Assembly (NCBI RefSeq): GCF_024029775.1
Contig: NZ_CP097122.1
Coordinates: forward strand, 800,001 to 864,000
Direction: 5' to 3'
Source of the DNA: Fructobacillus americanaquae
GTDB lineage: Bacteria > Bacillota > Bacilli > Lactobacillales > Lactobacillaceae
Length of the DNA stretch: 64,000 nt
The notes beneath the pieces were generated by a model. The model ran no database searches, was not told where the DNA came from, and worked only from the letters and a program-made list of their open reading frames with translations. A program made the position numbers and the translations under genes. This document shows, in pieces, positions 28,968 to 37,813 of this stretch; within the stretch, counting starts at the first letter, position 1; every line of letters begins with the position of its first letter.

Positions 28968-28986
28968 GATAGTTATTTAGAGTAAA

Positions 28987-29016
28987 TAAAAAGCCAGCCG
29001 AATGGCTGACTTTTTA
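28987..29016 (+). terminator. terminator after degV
   Basis: AAAAGCCAGCC and GGCTGACTTTTT form the stem with a GAAT loop and one mismatch. Confidence 0.82.
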
Positions 29017-29059
29017 GTAAGCAGAAAAATAGTAGTTAATGCCTAACAATTAGGATGTC

Positions 29060-29407
29060 TTAGGCAACTTTCTTGATACCCAAGGCAGGGTCAAGTTCGC
29101 CACGACGACCAGACAATGAGTAGCGTAAGTACTTTTCATTGACGTCGATGGTCATTTCTTCATCCATTTGGTCGGTTGAATAAGGCTTAGCATAAATTTC
29201 GCCAAGGTTTGAGTCAATTTTAGCACCAAATTCCGACAAATCCGCATCCTTATTAACGAATAAGAGGTTGAATGACAAAGCCAAGGTGCAGTTCGCTTCA
29301 TCTGAGAATGGTCCAACGCCATCATCGAAATCTAGGACCATCTTGACGTCGTCGCCCAAAAACTTCTGCAAACGCTCAGTTGCTGCTGGTGTAAAAGTCA
29401 ATTTCAT
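29060..29407 (-). CDS. HesB/IscA-like iron-sulfur biosynthesis family protein
   Basis: This 115-residue protein matches the FeS_biosyn (PF01521) group of lactic acid bacteria: MKLTFTPAATERLQKFL, a central acidic segment LDFDDGVGPFSD, and a C-terminal YSLSGRRGELDPALG. The paired C-terminal cysteines of true IscA are absent, so it may not carry clusters. An open frame begins 22 codons earlier, but GGAGG lies eight bases before the ATG at 29407, which I take as the start. Confidence 0.8.
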   Translation of the reverse strand: MKLTFTPAATERLQKFLGDDVKMVLDFDDGVGPFSDEANCTLALSFNLLFVNKDADLSEFGAKIDSNLGEIYAKPYSTDQMDEEMTIDVNEKYLRYSLSGRRGELDPALGIKKVA

Positions 29408-29559
29408 AAAATATTCCTCCAATTCATCTTTAAATAACAAGATTAGTATATAATGTTTAACAATGTTTGTCAATTGGTATAGTTGTCATTTGTTTTATTT
29501 TCGCGATGACAGTAGACAAAAATCATGTGACGGACAACTTTTAAGGGGTTTGACAAAAA

Positions 29560-30210
29560 ATGGAAATAAAAAAACACGGAAAAGCATATCAGATTGTCTA
29601 TGAGGTTTTAAATGCCGTGACTCATGGTCTTGGCTTTATTTTAGCCGTGATTGCCAGTATCTTTTTAGCGTTAAAAATAGTTCGTGATGGTCGGACGAGT
29701 GGCATTGAAATCGCCGCGGTCAGCATTTATTTGACCTCGGTATCACTATTTTTACTAGCATCGACACTTTTTCACTCACTCGTTTTTACTAGGGCAGCCA
29801 AGATTTTCCAATTTATGGATCATGCCGGTATTTATCTTGTGATATTAGGCTCCTATACGCCCTATACCTGGTTAGTTTTGAAGGGAGGGTGGGGTTTTGG
29901 CATTTGGTCAGCCATCCTATTGATGACCATTGCCGGTCTGATTTATGATTTGTTTTTGGTCGGCCGCTTTCCCTGGTTATCTGTACTGATCTACCTAGTG
30001 ATGGGCTGGCTTATTATTATTGCCATGCCGCTATTATGGACTGCCTTATCACCAGCTGCCTTTTGGCTACTTTTAGCCGGTGGCGTGGTATACTCTCTTG
30101 GAACCATTTTTTACCTAGTACCACGAATTCCCATGGGTCATGTTTATTGGCATGTTTTTGTTCTTGTTGGTGCCGGACTCATGTATTGCTCAATATATCT
30201 AACGCTTTAG
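29560..30210 (+). CDS. hemolysin III / PAQR-family membrane protein
   Basis: The 216-residue protein has seven transmembrane helices. NAVTHGLGFILA near residue 18, SLFLLASTLFHSL near 67 (the S-x3-H-type motif) and HVYWHVFVLVGAG near 195 supply the conserved metal-binding Ser/His/Asp set of the PAQR superfamily. Bacterial members (YqfA/TrhA) affect membrane-energy and fluidity homeostasis; the haemolysin label is historical. It probably forms a unit with the carbonic anhydrase gene 22 bp downstream. Confidence 0.92.
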   Translation: MEIKKHGKAYQIVYEVLNAVTHGLGFILAVIASIFLALKIVRDGRTSGIEIAAVSIYLTSVSLFLLASTLFHSLVFTRAAKIFQFMDHAGIYLVILGSYTPYTWLVLKGGWGFGIWSAILLMTIAGLIYDLFLVGRFPWLSVLIYLVMGWLIIIAMPLLWTALSPAAFWLLLAGGVVYSLGTIFYLVPRIPMGHVYWHVFVLVGAGLMYCSIYLTL

Positions 30211-30232
30211 ATTTTGAAAGAAGGTCCAAAAG

Positions 30233-30880
30233 ATGGAAAAGCTGGATTATCGTTTTCAAAGTGCCTGGACAGCCACGGCTTTAAGTAACCAAGAATCACC
30301 GATTGAGATTAACCAATCAGCCGTTTTTATGGGGGATGATTGGCAAGTTGACTGGACTAATTTTCAAAACACGCCGGTTAAGAAGAGTCAAGAGGTGATT
30401 GGCGATCAGTTTTATTGTCAGGGCCAGCTGATTTTAAATCAGCAGGCTTGGCATGTTGTGCGTTTTCACATTCATGATGGTGCTGAACATCTGATTGATG
30501 GCCAGCGCTATGCTGCCGAGATTCACATCGTTTGTCAAAATCAGCTTGGCCAAACGATGGTTGTTGGGGCCTTTGCTGAAGTCGACGAAAATCACCCGTT
30601 CATCTTTGCCCCACTATTTTCGGAAGAAAAAAAGATGGTCAATCTGCAGGATTTGCTGCCTGTGGAAAAGAGGGGTTGCTTCACCTATACGGGCTCGTTA
30701 ACCACACCACCGTTGAAAAAAGACATTAATTGGGTGTTGTTAGACGAACCGGTGGGGATAAGTCCCCAAGATTTGGCGACTTTTGCCGAGGCCTATCCGG
30801 ATAACTACCGGGAATGTCAGCCCTTATTCGGGCGGACGGTGGTTTATCACCACTTATCACCGATGCATCATTCAAAGTAA
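30233..30880 (+). CDS. alpha-class carbonic anhydrase, cytoplasmic form
   Basis: The enzyme interconverts CO2 and bicarbonate, which feeds carboxylation reactions. The zinc ligands are His79 and His81 in VRFHIHDGAEH and His98 in AAEIHIVC. YTGSLTTPPL is the substrate-pocket motif near residue 150. At 215 residues with no signal peptide it differs from exported alpha enzymes, a form also known from other lactic acid bacteria. It starts after AGAAGGTCCAAAAG and ends before a terminator. Confidence 0.93.
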   Translation: MEKLDYRFQSAWTATALSNQESPIEINQSAVFMGDDWQVDWTNFQNTPVKKSQEVIGDQFYCQGQLILNQQAWHVVRFHIHDGAEHLIDGQRYAAEIHIVCQNQLGQTMVVGAFAEVDENHPFIFAPLFSEEKKMVNLQDLLPVEKRGCFTYTGSLTTPPLKKDINWVLLDEPVGISPQDLATFAEAYPDNYRECQPLFGRTVVYHHLSPMHHSK

Positions 30881-30885
30881 GTGCC

Positions 30886-30907
30886 AAAAGCCCGCAGGGC
30901 TTTTTTC
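30886..30907 (+). terminator. terminator after carbonic anhydrase
   Basis: AGCCC-GCA-GGGCT stem followed by T6. Confidence 0.85.
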
Positions 30908-31021
30908 AATGCCATTGTTTTCTTTTTGATCTAAGAATAAAATTGAGCAATGGTAAGTTAGCTTCTCTAACAAATGAGAAGCCTCTTTCACGCCATTCGT
31001 CATTTAAAAGGGGATTTTTTC

Positions 31022-32410
31022 ATGACCAGTAATTCGAAAATGAATTTTTCGCAGATGAAACGGGCGGCCTTGGTCGTAGCTGCCGCCCTGTTTATGCAAA
31101 TGCTTGATTCGACCATTGTCACAACAGCACTACCACAGATTGCAACTGATTTGAAAGTAGCCCAGAGTACGGCCTCATTACTCGTATCAGTCTATATGCT
31201 GTTTGCTGCCATTTTTATTCCATTGTCTGGTTGGTTAGCTAAAAAGGTTCGCCGTAAGAACTTATTTTTGCTGGCCGTCGGTCTTTTCACGGTTTCATCT
31301 GTGTTGGCCGGCCTCTTTAATAACTTAACCTATCTGTTGGTCATGCGCGCTATTCAGGGGATGTCCGGGGCATTGATGGTCCCTGTTGGCCGGCTAATTA
31401 TTTTGGAAAATACAGAGCCAAAGAAAATGCTCCAAATCCTGTCTTACCTGGTATGGCCAGCACTCTTGGCACCGGCAATTGCTCCCTTACTTGGGGGTTA
31501 TGTGATTGCGAGCCTATCCTGGCATTGGATTTTCTTTTTAAATTTGCCAATTGGCCTGTTAATTATTTTAACGGGAGTGTTTTTTATTTTGGATGATAAC
31601 GAACGGGAGGACTTGCCCTTTGATTTATTTGGTTTCGTGCTTGTAGCGGTTGCCGGTGGGGGTCTCTTGATTGCTTCCGAAATGCTGTCACGCGGTCTCT
31701 CTCTTTTTTTCTGGGGCTTCTTGGTGCTTTTCGTGTCCCTCGTCTTTTTGGCCTTGGCCTGGCACCATCTTTCAGCGAGCGACCAACCGCTATTCTCCCT
31801 GGAGCCTCTAAAAGTAAAAACTTTTCGAGTCTATGAATCGGGCGGATCAATCTTTTGGATGACGATTGGTGCTTTGCCATACCTTTTGACCTTGCTTTTG
31901 CAAGTTGCCTTTCATTGGTCACCGATCATGGCTGGAACCTATGTTATTTTTATTTTTGTTGGCAATATTGCCATTAAGCCATTTACCACAGTAATTATTC
32001 GGCGGTTAGGCTACAAGTATGCTCTGGTAGTGGCCCTCAGTCTAGCAAGCTTAGCAACCTTGCTGATGGCAGCCTTTCATGCTGATAGTACAAAGGTCTG
32101 GATTGCCTTCGTTGCTTTTGTATCTGGTGTTGGCCGTTCATTAGCCTTGACTGCTTACAACTCGTTGTCCTTTTCAGAACTTTCAAAAGAGCAGAAGAAT
32201 TCAGCCAATACCTTGACGTCGGTCCTACAAATGCTGTCACAGGCACTCGGAGTCGGAATTGCTGCGACAATTTTGGCTTTGCTTGGACAAGTGGTGAAAG
32301 TGACAACTGCTTATCAGCTAACTTTCTTGATTGTGGGGTTAGTTTCCTTGTATCCACTTATGGAGGTTTTAACCTTACCTAAGGATGCAGGTGCAAAAAC
32401 TCTCAGTTAA
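31022..32410 (+). CDS. MFS drug/proton antiporter, DHA2 (EmrB/QacA) family
   Basis: This 462-residue exporter has about 14 hydrophobic helices. The DHA2 motif LDSTIVTTALPQIATDL lies in TM1 near residue 30, and GMSGALMVPVGRLII carries motif C-like residues. Such proteins pump out drugs or other amphiphiles using the proton gradient. An open frame extends 16 codons upstream, but GGGGA seven bases before the ATG at 31022 marks the start. A hairpin (GCTTCTC/GAGAAGC, about 30962-30987) lies in its leader. The substrate is unknown. Confidence 0.9.
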   Translation: MTSNSKMNFSQMKRAALVVAAALFMQMLDSTIVTTALPQIATDLKVAQSTASLLVSVYMLFAAIFIPLSGWLAKKVRRKNLFLLAVGLFTVSSVLAGLFNNLTYLLVMRAIQGMSGALMVPVGRLIILENTEPKKMLQILSYLVWPALLAPAIAPLLGGYVIASLSWHWIFFLNLPIGLLIILTGVFFILDDNEREDLPFDLFGFVLVAVAGGGLLIASEMLSRGLSLFFWGFLVLFVSLVFLALAWHHLSASDQPLFSLEPLKVKTFRVYESGGSIFWMTIGALPYLLTLLLQVAFHWSPIMAGTYVIFIFVGNIAIKPFTTVIIRRLGYKYALVVALSLASLATLLMAAFHADSTKVWIAFVAFVSGVGRSLALTAYNSLSFSELSKEQKNSANTLTSVLQMLSQALGVGIAATILALLGQVVKVTTAYQLTFLIVGLVSLYPLMEVLTLPKDAGAKTLS

Positions 32411-32521
32411 ATTTAATAAAAGAAGGCCAAACAGCTTTTTGTTTTGTTTTTTTGTGAAGAAAGTTGCTTTTTAGAAGTAGTCTAGTGGATAATAATGAAT
32501 AACAATTATTAGGAGGCGCAT

Positions 32522-34408
32522 ATGGTAGCAAAGTATCAAGATGATTTTTATCAAGCAGTCAATCAGGAGTGGTTAAATCAGGCTGAAATTCCAGCCGACA
32601 AACCCGTGACTGGTGGCTTTTATGACTTGGCCGATAAAATTGAAGACTTGGAACGAGCCACAGTCAAAGAAATCGAAGCCGGTCAAAAGCAAGTCGCCGC
32701 TTTGGACCAGTTTGTTGCTCTCCATCAGTTAACCAAGGACTGGGACCGTCGTGGCCAAAATGAAGCCGGTCAAGTCCAACAATTCTTGCAGCCGTTGCTG
32801 AAGATTAAAAACTGGGATGACTTCCAAGAAGCCGAAGGGCAATTGATTTTGGATTCTTATACGACACCGTTAGCATTGACGGTTAGTCCAGATTCAAAGA
32901 ATACGGCCCGCAATGAATTGTGGTTGGCCAATCCAGGGCTGATTTTACCTGATACAACGAGTTACCAGGACGAAGACAGCAAAAAGGAGCTGTTGGCTAC
33001 TTGGTCGACAATGGTTACTGGGCTGTTGCAACGGTTTGGTTTTGCAGAGCTAGAGGCGCAGAAATTAGTTGATGACACGCTCGCTTTTGACCAACTTTTG
33101 GCAGATAGTGAAAGTTCTCGTGAAACGTTGTCGGATTATTGGAAGAATTACCATCCCACGGCCTTGGCTGATTTGACAAAACAATTCACCGACTACCGGA
33201 TTGCTGAGGTGATTGAAAAGGTACTGGGGCAAAAGCCGGAAAAGGTGATCATCTTTGATGGGGCATTCTTCGCTCAGGCCAACGCTGTCTACCAAGAAAA
33301 GAACTTTGCCTTGATTAAGGCTTGGTCAATTGTTCAAAATATGCTCGATATTGCCAAATTATTGGGGAACCAAAGTCGCATCGATGCTGGTGTCTTTGGT
33401 CGAAAACTGTCTGGTGCTAAAGAGGCGGTTGATGCAGACAAGGCTGCTTTCCGTCAGGCTCGAGCCTTTTTTGCCCAAATCGTTGGTCGCTGGTACGGTC
33501 AAACCTATTTTGGCGAGGCCGCTAAAAAAGATGTCGAGAAGATGGTCCGTGACTTGATTGGCGTTTATGATGACCGCTTTGACCAACAACAGTGGTTGTC
33601 CGCTGCTACGCGCGAAAAGGCCAAGGTGAAGTTGGCTGCCTTGCAAGTCAAGGTCGGTTATCCTGATCAGATTCCCGCATACTTGGAGGATCGCAAAGTT
33701 GATGTTCACAAGACGCTCTTAGAAAACGTAGAAGCCTTTTCCAAGGCGGCCGTGGCCGATCACTTTAGCCGGTGGGGACAGGCACCGGATACGAGTCGTT
33801 GGGAAATGCCGGGTGATTTGGTAAATGCCTATTATTCACCAGAGTTTAATCAAATTGTCTTCCCGGCAGCTATTTTGCAAGCACCATTTTATGATTATCA
33901 TCAATCATCAAGCCAAAACTTTGGCGGAATTGGGACGGTGATTGCCCATGAAATTACTCACGCCTTTGACACTAACGGTGCGCGTTATGATGAACATGGA
34001 AACCTGAAAGAATGGTGGACCAAGGAAGACTTCGAACACTTTGAGCAGAAGACACAGGCGGTGGTTGCTGCTTTTGATGGACAGGATTCGGCTGGTGCCA
34101 AAATTAATGGGCACTTGACGGTTTCCGAAAACGTTGCTGACTTGGGTGGTGTCTCTGCCGCTTTGGCAGCCGCTAAGGAACAAAAGGACTTTGATGCGAA
34201 GGCCTTCTTTGAAAATTTTGCAACATTGTGGCGACAAAAGGCAGCACCGGCTTACCTGGCCATGCTAGCGAAGATTGATGTCCATGCACCGGCGAAGTTG
34301 CGGACGAATGTTATCTTGCCGAACTTTGATGACTTCCACCAAACTTATGGCATTCAGGCAGGAGATAGGATGTGGCTGGATCCAGACAAAAGAATCCAAA
34401 TTTGGTAA
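32522..34408 (+). CDS. pepO: M13-family endopeptidase PepO
   Basis: The 628-residue zinc metallopeptidase is of the neprilysin family. The zinc-binding HExxH is in VIAHEITHAFDTNG near residue 475, the third ligand in ENVADLGG about 60 residues later, and the C-terminus ends in RMWLDPDKRIQIW as usual in PepO. No signal peptide is seen, so it acts on peptides inside the cell, supporting amino-acid supply. The start follows AGGAGGCGCAT. It forms a single-gene unit. Confidence 0.96.
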   Translation: MVAKYQDDFYQAVNQEWLNQAEIPADKPVTGGFYDLADKIEDLERATVKEIEAGQKQVAALDQFVALHQLTKDWDRRGQNEAGQVQQFLQPLLKIKNWDDFQEAEGQLILDSYTTPLALTVSPDSKNTARNELWLANPGLILPDTTSYQDEDSKKELLATWSTMVTGLLQRFGFAELEAQKLVDDTLAFDQLLADSESSRETLSDYWKNYHPTALADLTKQFTDYRIAEVIEKVLGQKPEKVIIFDGAFFAQANAVYQEKNFALIKAWSIVQNMLDIAKLLGNQSRIDAGVFGRKLSGAKEAVDADKAAFRQARAFFAQIVGRWYGQTYFGEAAKKDVEKMVRDLIGVYDDRFDQQQWLSAATREKAKVKLAALQVKVGYPDQIPAYLEDRKVDVHKTLLENVEAFSKAAVADHFSRWGQAPDTSRWEMPGDLVNAYYSPEFNQIVFPAAILQAPFYDYHQSSSQNFGGIGTVIAHEITHAFDTNGARYDEHGNLKEWWTKEDFEHFEQKTQAVVAAFDGQDSAGAKINGHLTVSENVADLGGVSAALAAAKEQKDFDAKAFFENFATLWRQKAAPAYLAMLAKIDVHAPAKLRTNVILPNFDDFHQTYGIQAGDRMWLDPDKRIQIW

Positions 34409-34935
34409 TTTCAAGGTTGGCATGATGATGGATTGAATCCTTCTAGCGATAGTGTGCAAGTTTTAAAATAGCAAATGGCATAAAAAATCTCTTACCAAAG
34501 TTTTCATTCCAGTAAAAGATAGGTCAGTAGTTATTAGGACTAATGACGAGCCGTGGTTATTTCATATAACGAAATGATATAAGTGATCATTTCATAAAAG
34601 CAAGCAGGGAACCCGCAATTAATTTATGTCGGGTTCCTTTTTATTACTTAGACAGCCTTCAATTGCCTGTGGGAGGTTGTTTTAATCGTTAAGAATGGGA
34701 AGGAAAGGTGTGTAATATTGGTTGCTGCATGATTTTTTTCTTCGTGCTTCCTAGATCAGAAAATTTCAAAACCCTGACATTAGTCAGGATGTGCTTCACA
34801 TATAATCTTTAATCACGCTTATACAAAGCACTAGTCAATGTCAATTTGCTGATAATAAAAAACCTCAAAATGGAGATAAAATTCTGAGGTTTATATCGCT
34901 TTTTCAAGTCTAAGTATTTAAACAAACAATTGTAA
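34409..34935. other. AT-rich intergenic stretch with two terminators
   Basis: No credible gene is present. It holds a hairpin GAAATGAT/ATCATTTC (about 34571-34593), a terminator GGAACCCG/CGGGTTCC plus T5 (34606-34645) on the plus strand, and a terminator AAACCTCA/TGAGGTTT (34856-34893) facing the minus-strand gene. Base composition is lower in GC than the flanking genes by eye. Confidence 0.6.
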
Positions 34936-35567
34936 CTAGTCCTTGACGTAAAAAACAAATGATGAGTATAAGTACTTCAATAGTGGTTGATTAAATTTTT
35001 GATATCTTTTTTTCATGCGTCGAATCCATTTTGTAATGGTACTCTGGTGATAATATTGTTCAAATTCTTGCTTATTTATATTTAGAATAACCAACTGATC
35101 ACTCTCCGAGGTATTAAGCATCGTAAGCCGATAACATTCTTCTGTTTCAATTACCCCCCACAGTAGGTAAAATTTATGTTTTTTTGAAAATATATTGAAA
35201 AGAGCCATTTTCTTATTCGTTACATGGTCCATATACTTTTTTAACCATTCATTATTATTGGAAACAGTTTTTAAGTTAATAACACCATCCTGTTTACTAA
35301 ATGAATACTTGATTGCTTGTCGGATAAAGTAGACAATTTTAATCCAGCTAATAAGCATCAGGCAAGTGATGATTATAAGAAGGTACTGGAAAATGATTAC
35401 TTTCATTGTTGGTATAGTAATATTGTGGGCTGCATGCATCCGTGATAGATTATCCATAAATAAATAGATATCTATCCTAATCAGAATAACGTGATTAATA
35501 TTTGCCATTTTAAATTTCTTTTAGCTTTTCTTTCAAGTGATTTTTGAATGTACTTAAATTCGTTCAT
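34936..35567 (-). pseudogene. two-helix membrane protein split by a frameshift (or -1 frameshifted), unknown function
   Basis: A 28-codon frame (35567 down to 35481, MNEFKYIQKSLERKAKRNLK then WQILITLF) has the only good Shine-Dalgarno site, GAGGAG. It ends at a TGA inside a second frame (35508 down to 34936, 190 codons) that has no ribosome-binding site. Joined by a -1 shift they give one protein with a basic N-terminus, a hydrophobic stretch, a strong helix VIIFQYLLIIITCLMLISWI, and a basic cytoplasmic tail of about 130 residues. The heptamer A AAT TTA (35511-35517 on the complement) sits in the correct phase for a -1 slip. The DNA is AT-rich and unlike its neighbours. No family is recognised. 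Confidence 0.6.
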
Positions 35568-35601
35568 TAGTTATTTACTCCTCTAATTTAACAGGCAAAT
35601 A

Positions 35602-35757
35602 TTAAACTGCCTCTGGTGCAAAAAGTGTGATGACTGTGATGACAATGAGGGCTATCATACTGTCAATGCTATTTTGGGCTGTCATGACTGATGGCAATTG
35701 GTTGGTGGCATCCAAAATCGATGGAATAGCACTTTTAGTTGATTGCTGTTTTATTAT
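35602..35757 (-). pseudogene. remnant of a small membrane-protein gene
   Basis: A 51-codon open frame without a start codon near its beginning ends NSIDSMIALIVITVITLFAPEAV. A 19-codon frame (35791 down to 35735) starting with ATG overlaps it in another phase, as if a single gene had been frameshifted. It lies 34 bp upstream of the broken two-helix gene, and both look like decaying accessory DNA. No ribosome-binding site is seen. Confidence 0.35.
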
Positions 35758-36015
35758 TTAATCTTAAATCATTCTGAATTAAGGTTAACATCGTTTGAAA
35801 ATCTTTTTTATGGTGATATCAATTGGATTTGTCAAATTCTTGACCAGCTTTGGTGTGGATGTGCAAGCAAAATCAATTGCGATTAATTCAAATTAGTATA
35901 GGTCTTGCCAATTGACGAGATTTTTGGAATAATCACCTAAAATAATCAAAAAATCAGAAAAAAGACTTGCCACTCGTAATAATTCTTGTTATTATAGAAT
36001 AGTTGTTTAGCAAAC

Positions 36016-36098
36016 GGGAGTGTAGCGAAGTCTGGCTAAACGCGACGGACTGTAACTCCGTTCCTTCGGGTTCGTAGGTTCGAATCCTACCGCTCCCA
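36016..36098 (+). tRNA. tRNA-Tyr (GTA)
   Basis: The acceptor stem GGGAGTG pairs with CGCTCCC. The anticodon loop CTGTAAC gives anticodon GTA. A long variable arm makes it a type II tRNA, as expected for bacterial tRNA-Tyr. CCA is not encoded. Confidence 0.95.
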
Positions 36099-36127
36099 TT
36101 GCCGCGCTTCAGGCAAAATAGAAGCAT

Positions 36128-36199
36128 TGCCCCTTGGCCAAGTGGTAAGGCAGAGGTTTTTGGTACCTCCATGCGCTGGTTCGATCCCAGCAGGGGCAA
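36128..36199 (+). tRNA. tRNA-Gln (TTG)
   Basis: The acceptor stem TGCCCCT pairs with AGGGGCA. The anticodon loop TTTTGGT gives anticodon TTG. It follows tRNA-Tyr by about 30 bp, so both are probably one transcript. A terminator follows. Confidence 0.95.
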
Positions 36200-36206
36200 C
36201 TAAGAT

Positions 36207-36235
36207 GCCGGTTCAGTGATGAACCGGTTTTTTTG
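36207..36235 (+). terminator. terminator of the tRNA-Tyr/tRNA-Gln unit
   Basis: CCGGTTCA-GTGA-TGAACCGG stem followed by T7. Confidence 0.9.
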
Positions 36236-36393
36236 TCGTTTTTTGATTTAAAAAAGTGATTTTGATGTGGGGTTGATTTAGAATCGTTATCTTTTCAACC
36301 TTTTCACAAGAAAATTCTATGAGACCCCAAGACTTTTACAACTTTTTGCTTTATAATTGGTCTTGTTTAAACAAAGAATATTTGGAGGCAATT

Positions 36394-37611
36394 ATGGCAA
36401 AATTAGCAGTAACTGACTTGGCCGTGAGTGGCAAGAAGGTTTTGATGCGTGTGGACTTTAATGTCCCTATCAAAGATGGTGTGATTGGTAACGATAACCG
36501 AATCGTAGCCGCATTACCAACAATCAAGCACGTTATCGCCGAAAACGGTCGTGCAATCTTGTTCTCACACTTGGGTCGAATCAAGTCAGAAGAAGACAAG
36601 CCAGGTTTGTCACTTGAACCAGTAGCAAAGCGCTTGGGCGAATTGCTTGGACAAGAAGTTATTTTTGTTCCTGAAACACGTGGTGCTCAATTGGAACAAG
36701 CTATTGCTGATTTGAAGGACGGTCAAGTATTGATGGTCCAAAACACTCGTTATGAAGATGTTCATAACGGTGAACAAGTTAAGCTTGAATCAAAGAACGA
36801 CCCTGAATTGGGTAAGTACTGGGCTTCACTTGGTGATGACATGTTCATCAACGATGCCTTTGGAACTGCTCACCGTGCCCACGCTTCAAACGTTGGTATT
36901 GCTTCAAACGTTGACCAAGCTGCAGCCGGCTTCTTGATGGAAAAGGAAATCAAGTTCTTGGGTGACGCTGTTGATACACCAAAGCGTCCATTCGTTGCCA
37001 TCATTGGTGGTGCCAAGGTTTCTGACAAGATTGAAGTTGTTCAATCATTGTTGAAGAAGGCCGACAAAGTAATCATTGGTGGTGGAATGGCTTATACTTT
37101 CGATGCTGCCAAGGGCAACAAGATTGGAAAGTCATTGTTTGAAGCCGACAAGGTTGACTTGGCTAAGGAATTGATGGAAGAAGCAGGGGACAAGTTGGTT
37201 TTGCCAATCGATGCCGTTGCTGCTGACAACTTCGCCAATGATGCTAAGACAGTGACTGTTGATTCAGACGCTGGTATCCCTGACGGTTACATGGGCTTGG
37301 ACATTGGTCCTAAGTCAATTGACTTGTTCAAACAGGTTTTGTCAGATGCTAAGACGGTCGTTTGGAACGGCCCAATGGGTGTCTTTGAAATGGAAAACTT
37401 TGCCAAGGGGACTTTGGCCATTGGCAACGCCTTGGTTGATGTAACCAAGAATGGGGGCACAACCATTGTTGGTGGTGGTGATTCAACTGCCGCTGTTCAA
37501 GCTTTGGGTGTTGCTGACCAATTGTCACACATCTCAACTGGTGGTGGTGCATCTTTGGAATACTTGGAAGGTAAGACCTTGCCAGGTATCCAATCATTGA
37601 CTGATAAGTAA
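36394..37611 (+). CDS. pgk: phosphoglycerate kinase
   Basis: This glycolytic enzyme transfers phosphate from 1,3-bisphosphoglycerate to ADP, a main ATP source in fermentation. [14 protein letters not shown] is the N-terminal signature and [13 protein letters not shown] near residue 365 the nucleotide-binding C-lobe. The length of 405 residues is normal. A frame extends 25 codons upstream, but GGAGG six bases before the ATG at 36394 sets the start. Codon use is strongly biased, as in highly expressed genes. The gene stands alone between terminators. Confidence 0.98.
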   Translation: MAKLAVTDLAVSGKKVLMRVDFNVPIKDGVIGNDNRIVAALPTIKHVIAENGRAILFSHLGRIKSEEDKPGLSLEPVAKRLGELLGQEVIFVPETRGAQLEQAIADLKDGQVLMVQNTRYEDVHNGEQVKLESKNDPELGKYWASLGDDMFINDAFGTAHRAHASNVGIASNVDQAAAGFLMEKEIKFLGDAVDTPKRPFVAIIGGAKVSDKIEVVQSLLKKADKVIIGGGMAYTFDAAKGNKIGKSLFEADKVDLAKELMEEAGDKLVLPIDAVAADNFANDAKTVTVDSDAGIPDGYMGLDIGPKSIDLFKQVLSDAKTVVWNGPMGVFEMENFAKGTLAIGNALVDVTKNGGTTIVGGGDSTAAVQALGVADQLSHISTGGGASLEYLEGKTLPGIQSLTDK

Positions 37612-37621
37612 AAAACGATTT

Positions 37622-37652
37622 AAAACCAAGCAAAAGATTGCTTGGTTTTTTA
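37622..37652 (+). terminator. pgk terminator
   Basis: AAAACCAAGCAA and TTGCTTGGTTTT form the stem with an AAGA loop and a T-run. Confidence 0.9.
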
Positions 37653-37813
37653 ATACATAAAAACCAAATCCTTCTTAAATAAGTCTGTTAAAATAGAAGC
37701 TAATCGTGGGAGAGAAAGCGAACAAAAAGTTTGAATTTGTTTGTTATTTATGCTCTTTATAAATAGAAGAAATTAGCGTATAATGACAACAACTTATTTT
37801 CGAGAGGTGCACC

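Noticed and set aside
35630-35761. 43-codon plus-strand frame starting MTVMTMRAIILSML
   Set aside because: It is hydrophobic and toxin-like at first sight, but has no ribosome-binding site and is opposite the remnant frame.
35954-36199. 81-codon frame on the minus strand over the tRNA genes
   Set aside because: It is the antisense of tRNA-Tyr and tRNA-Gln and yields the familiar false protein pattern RIRTYEPEGTELQSVAFSQ seen opposite such tRNAs.
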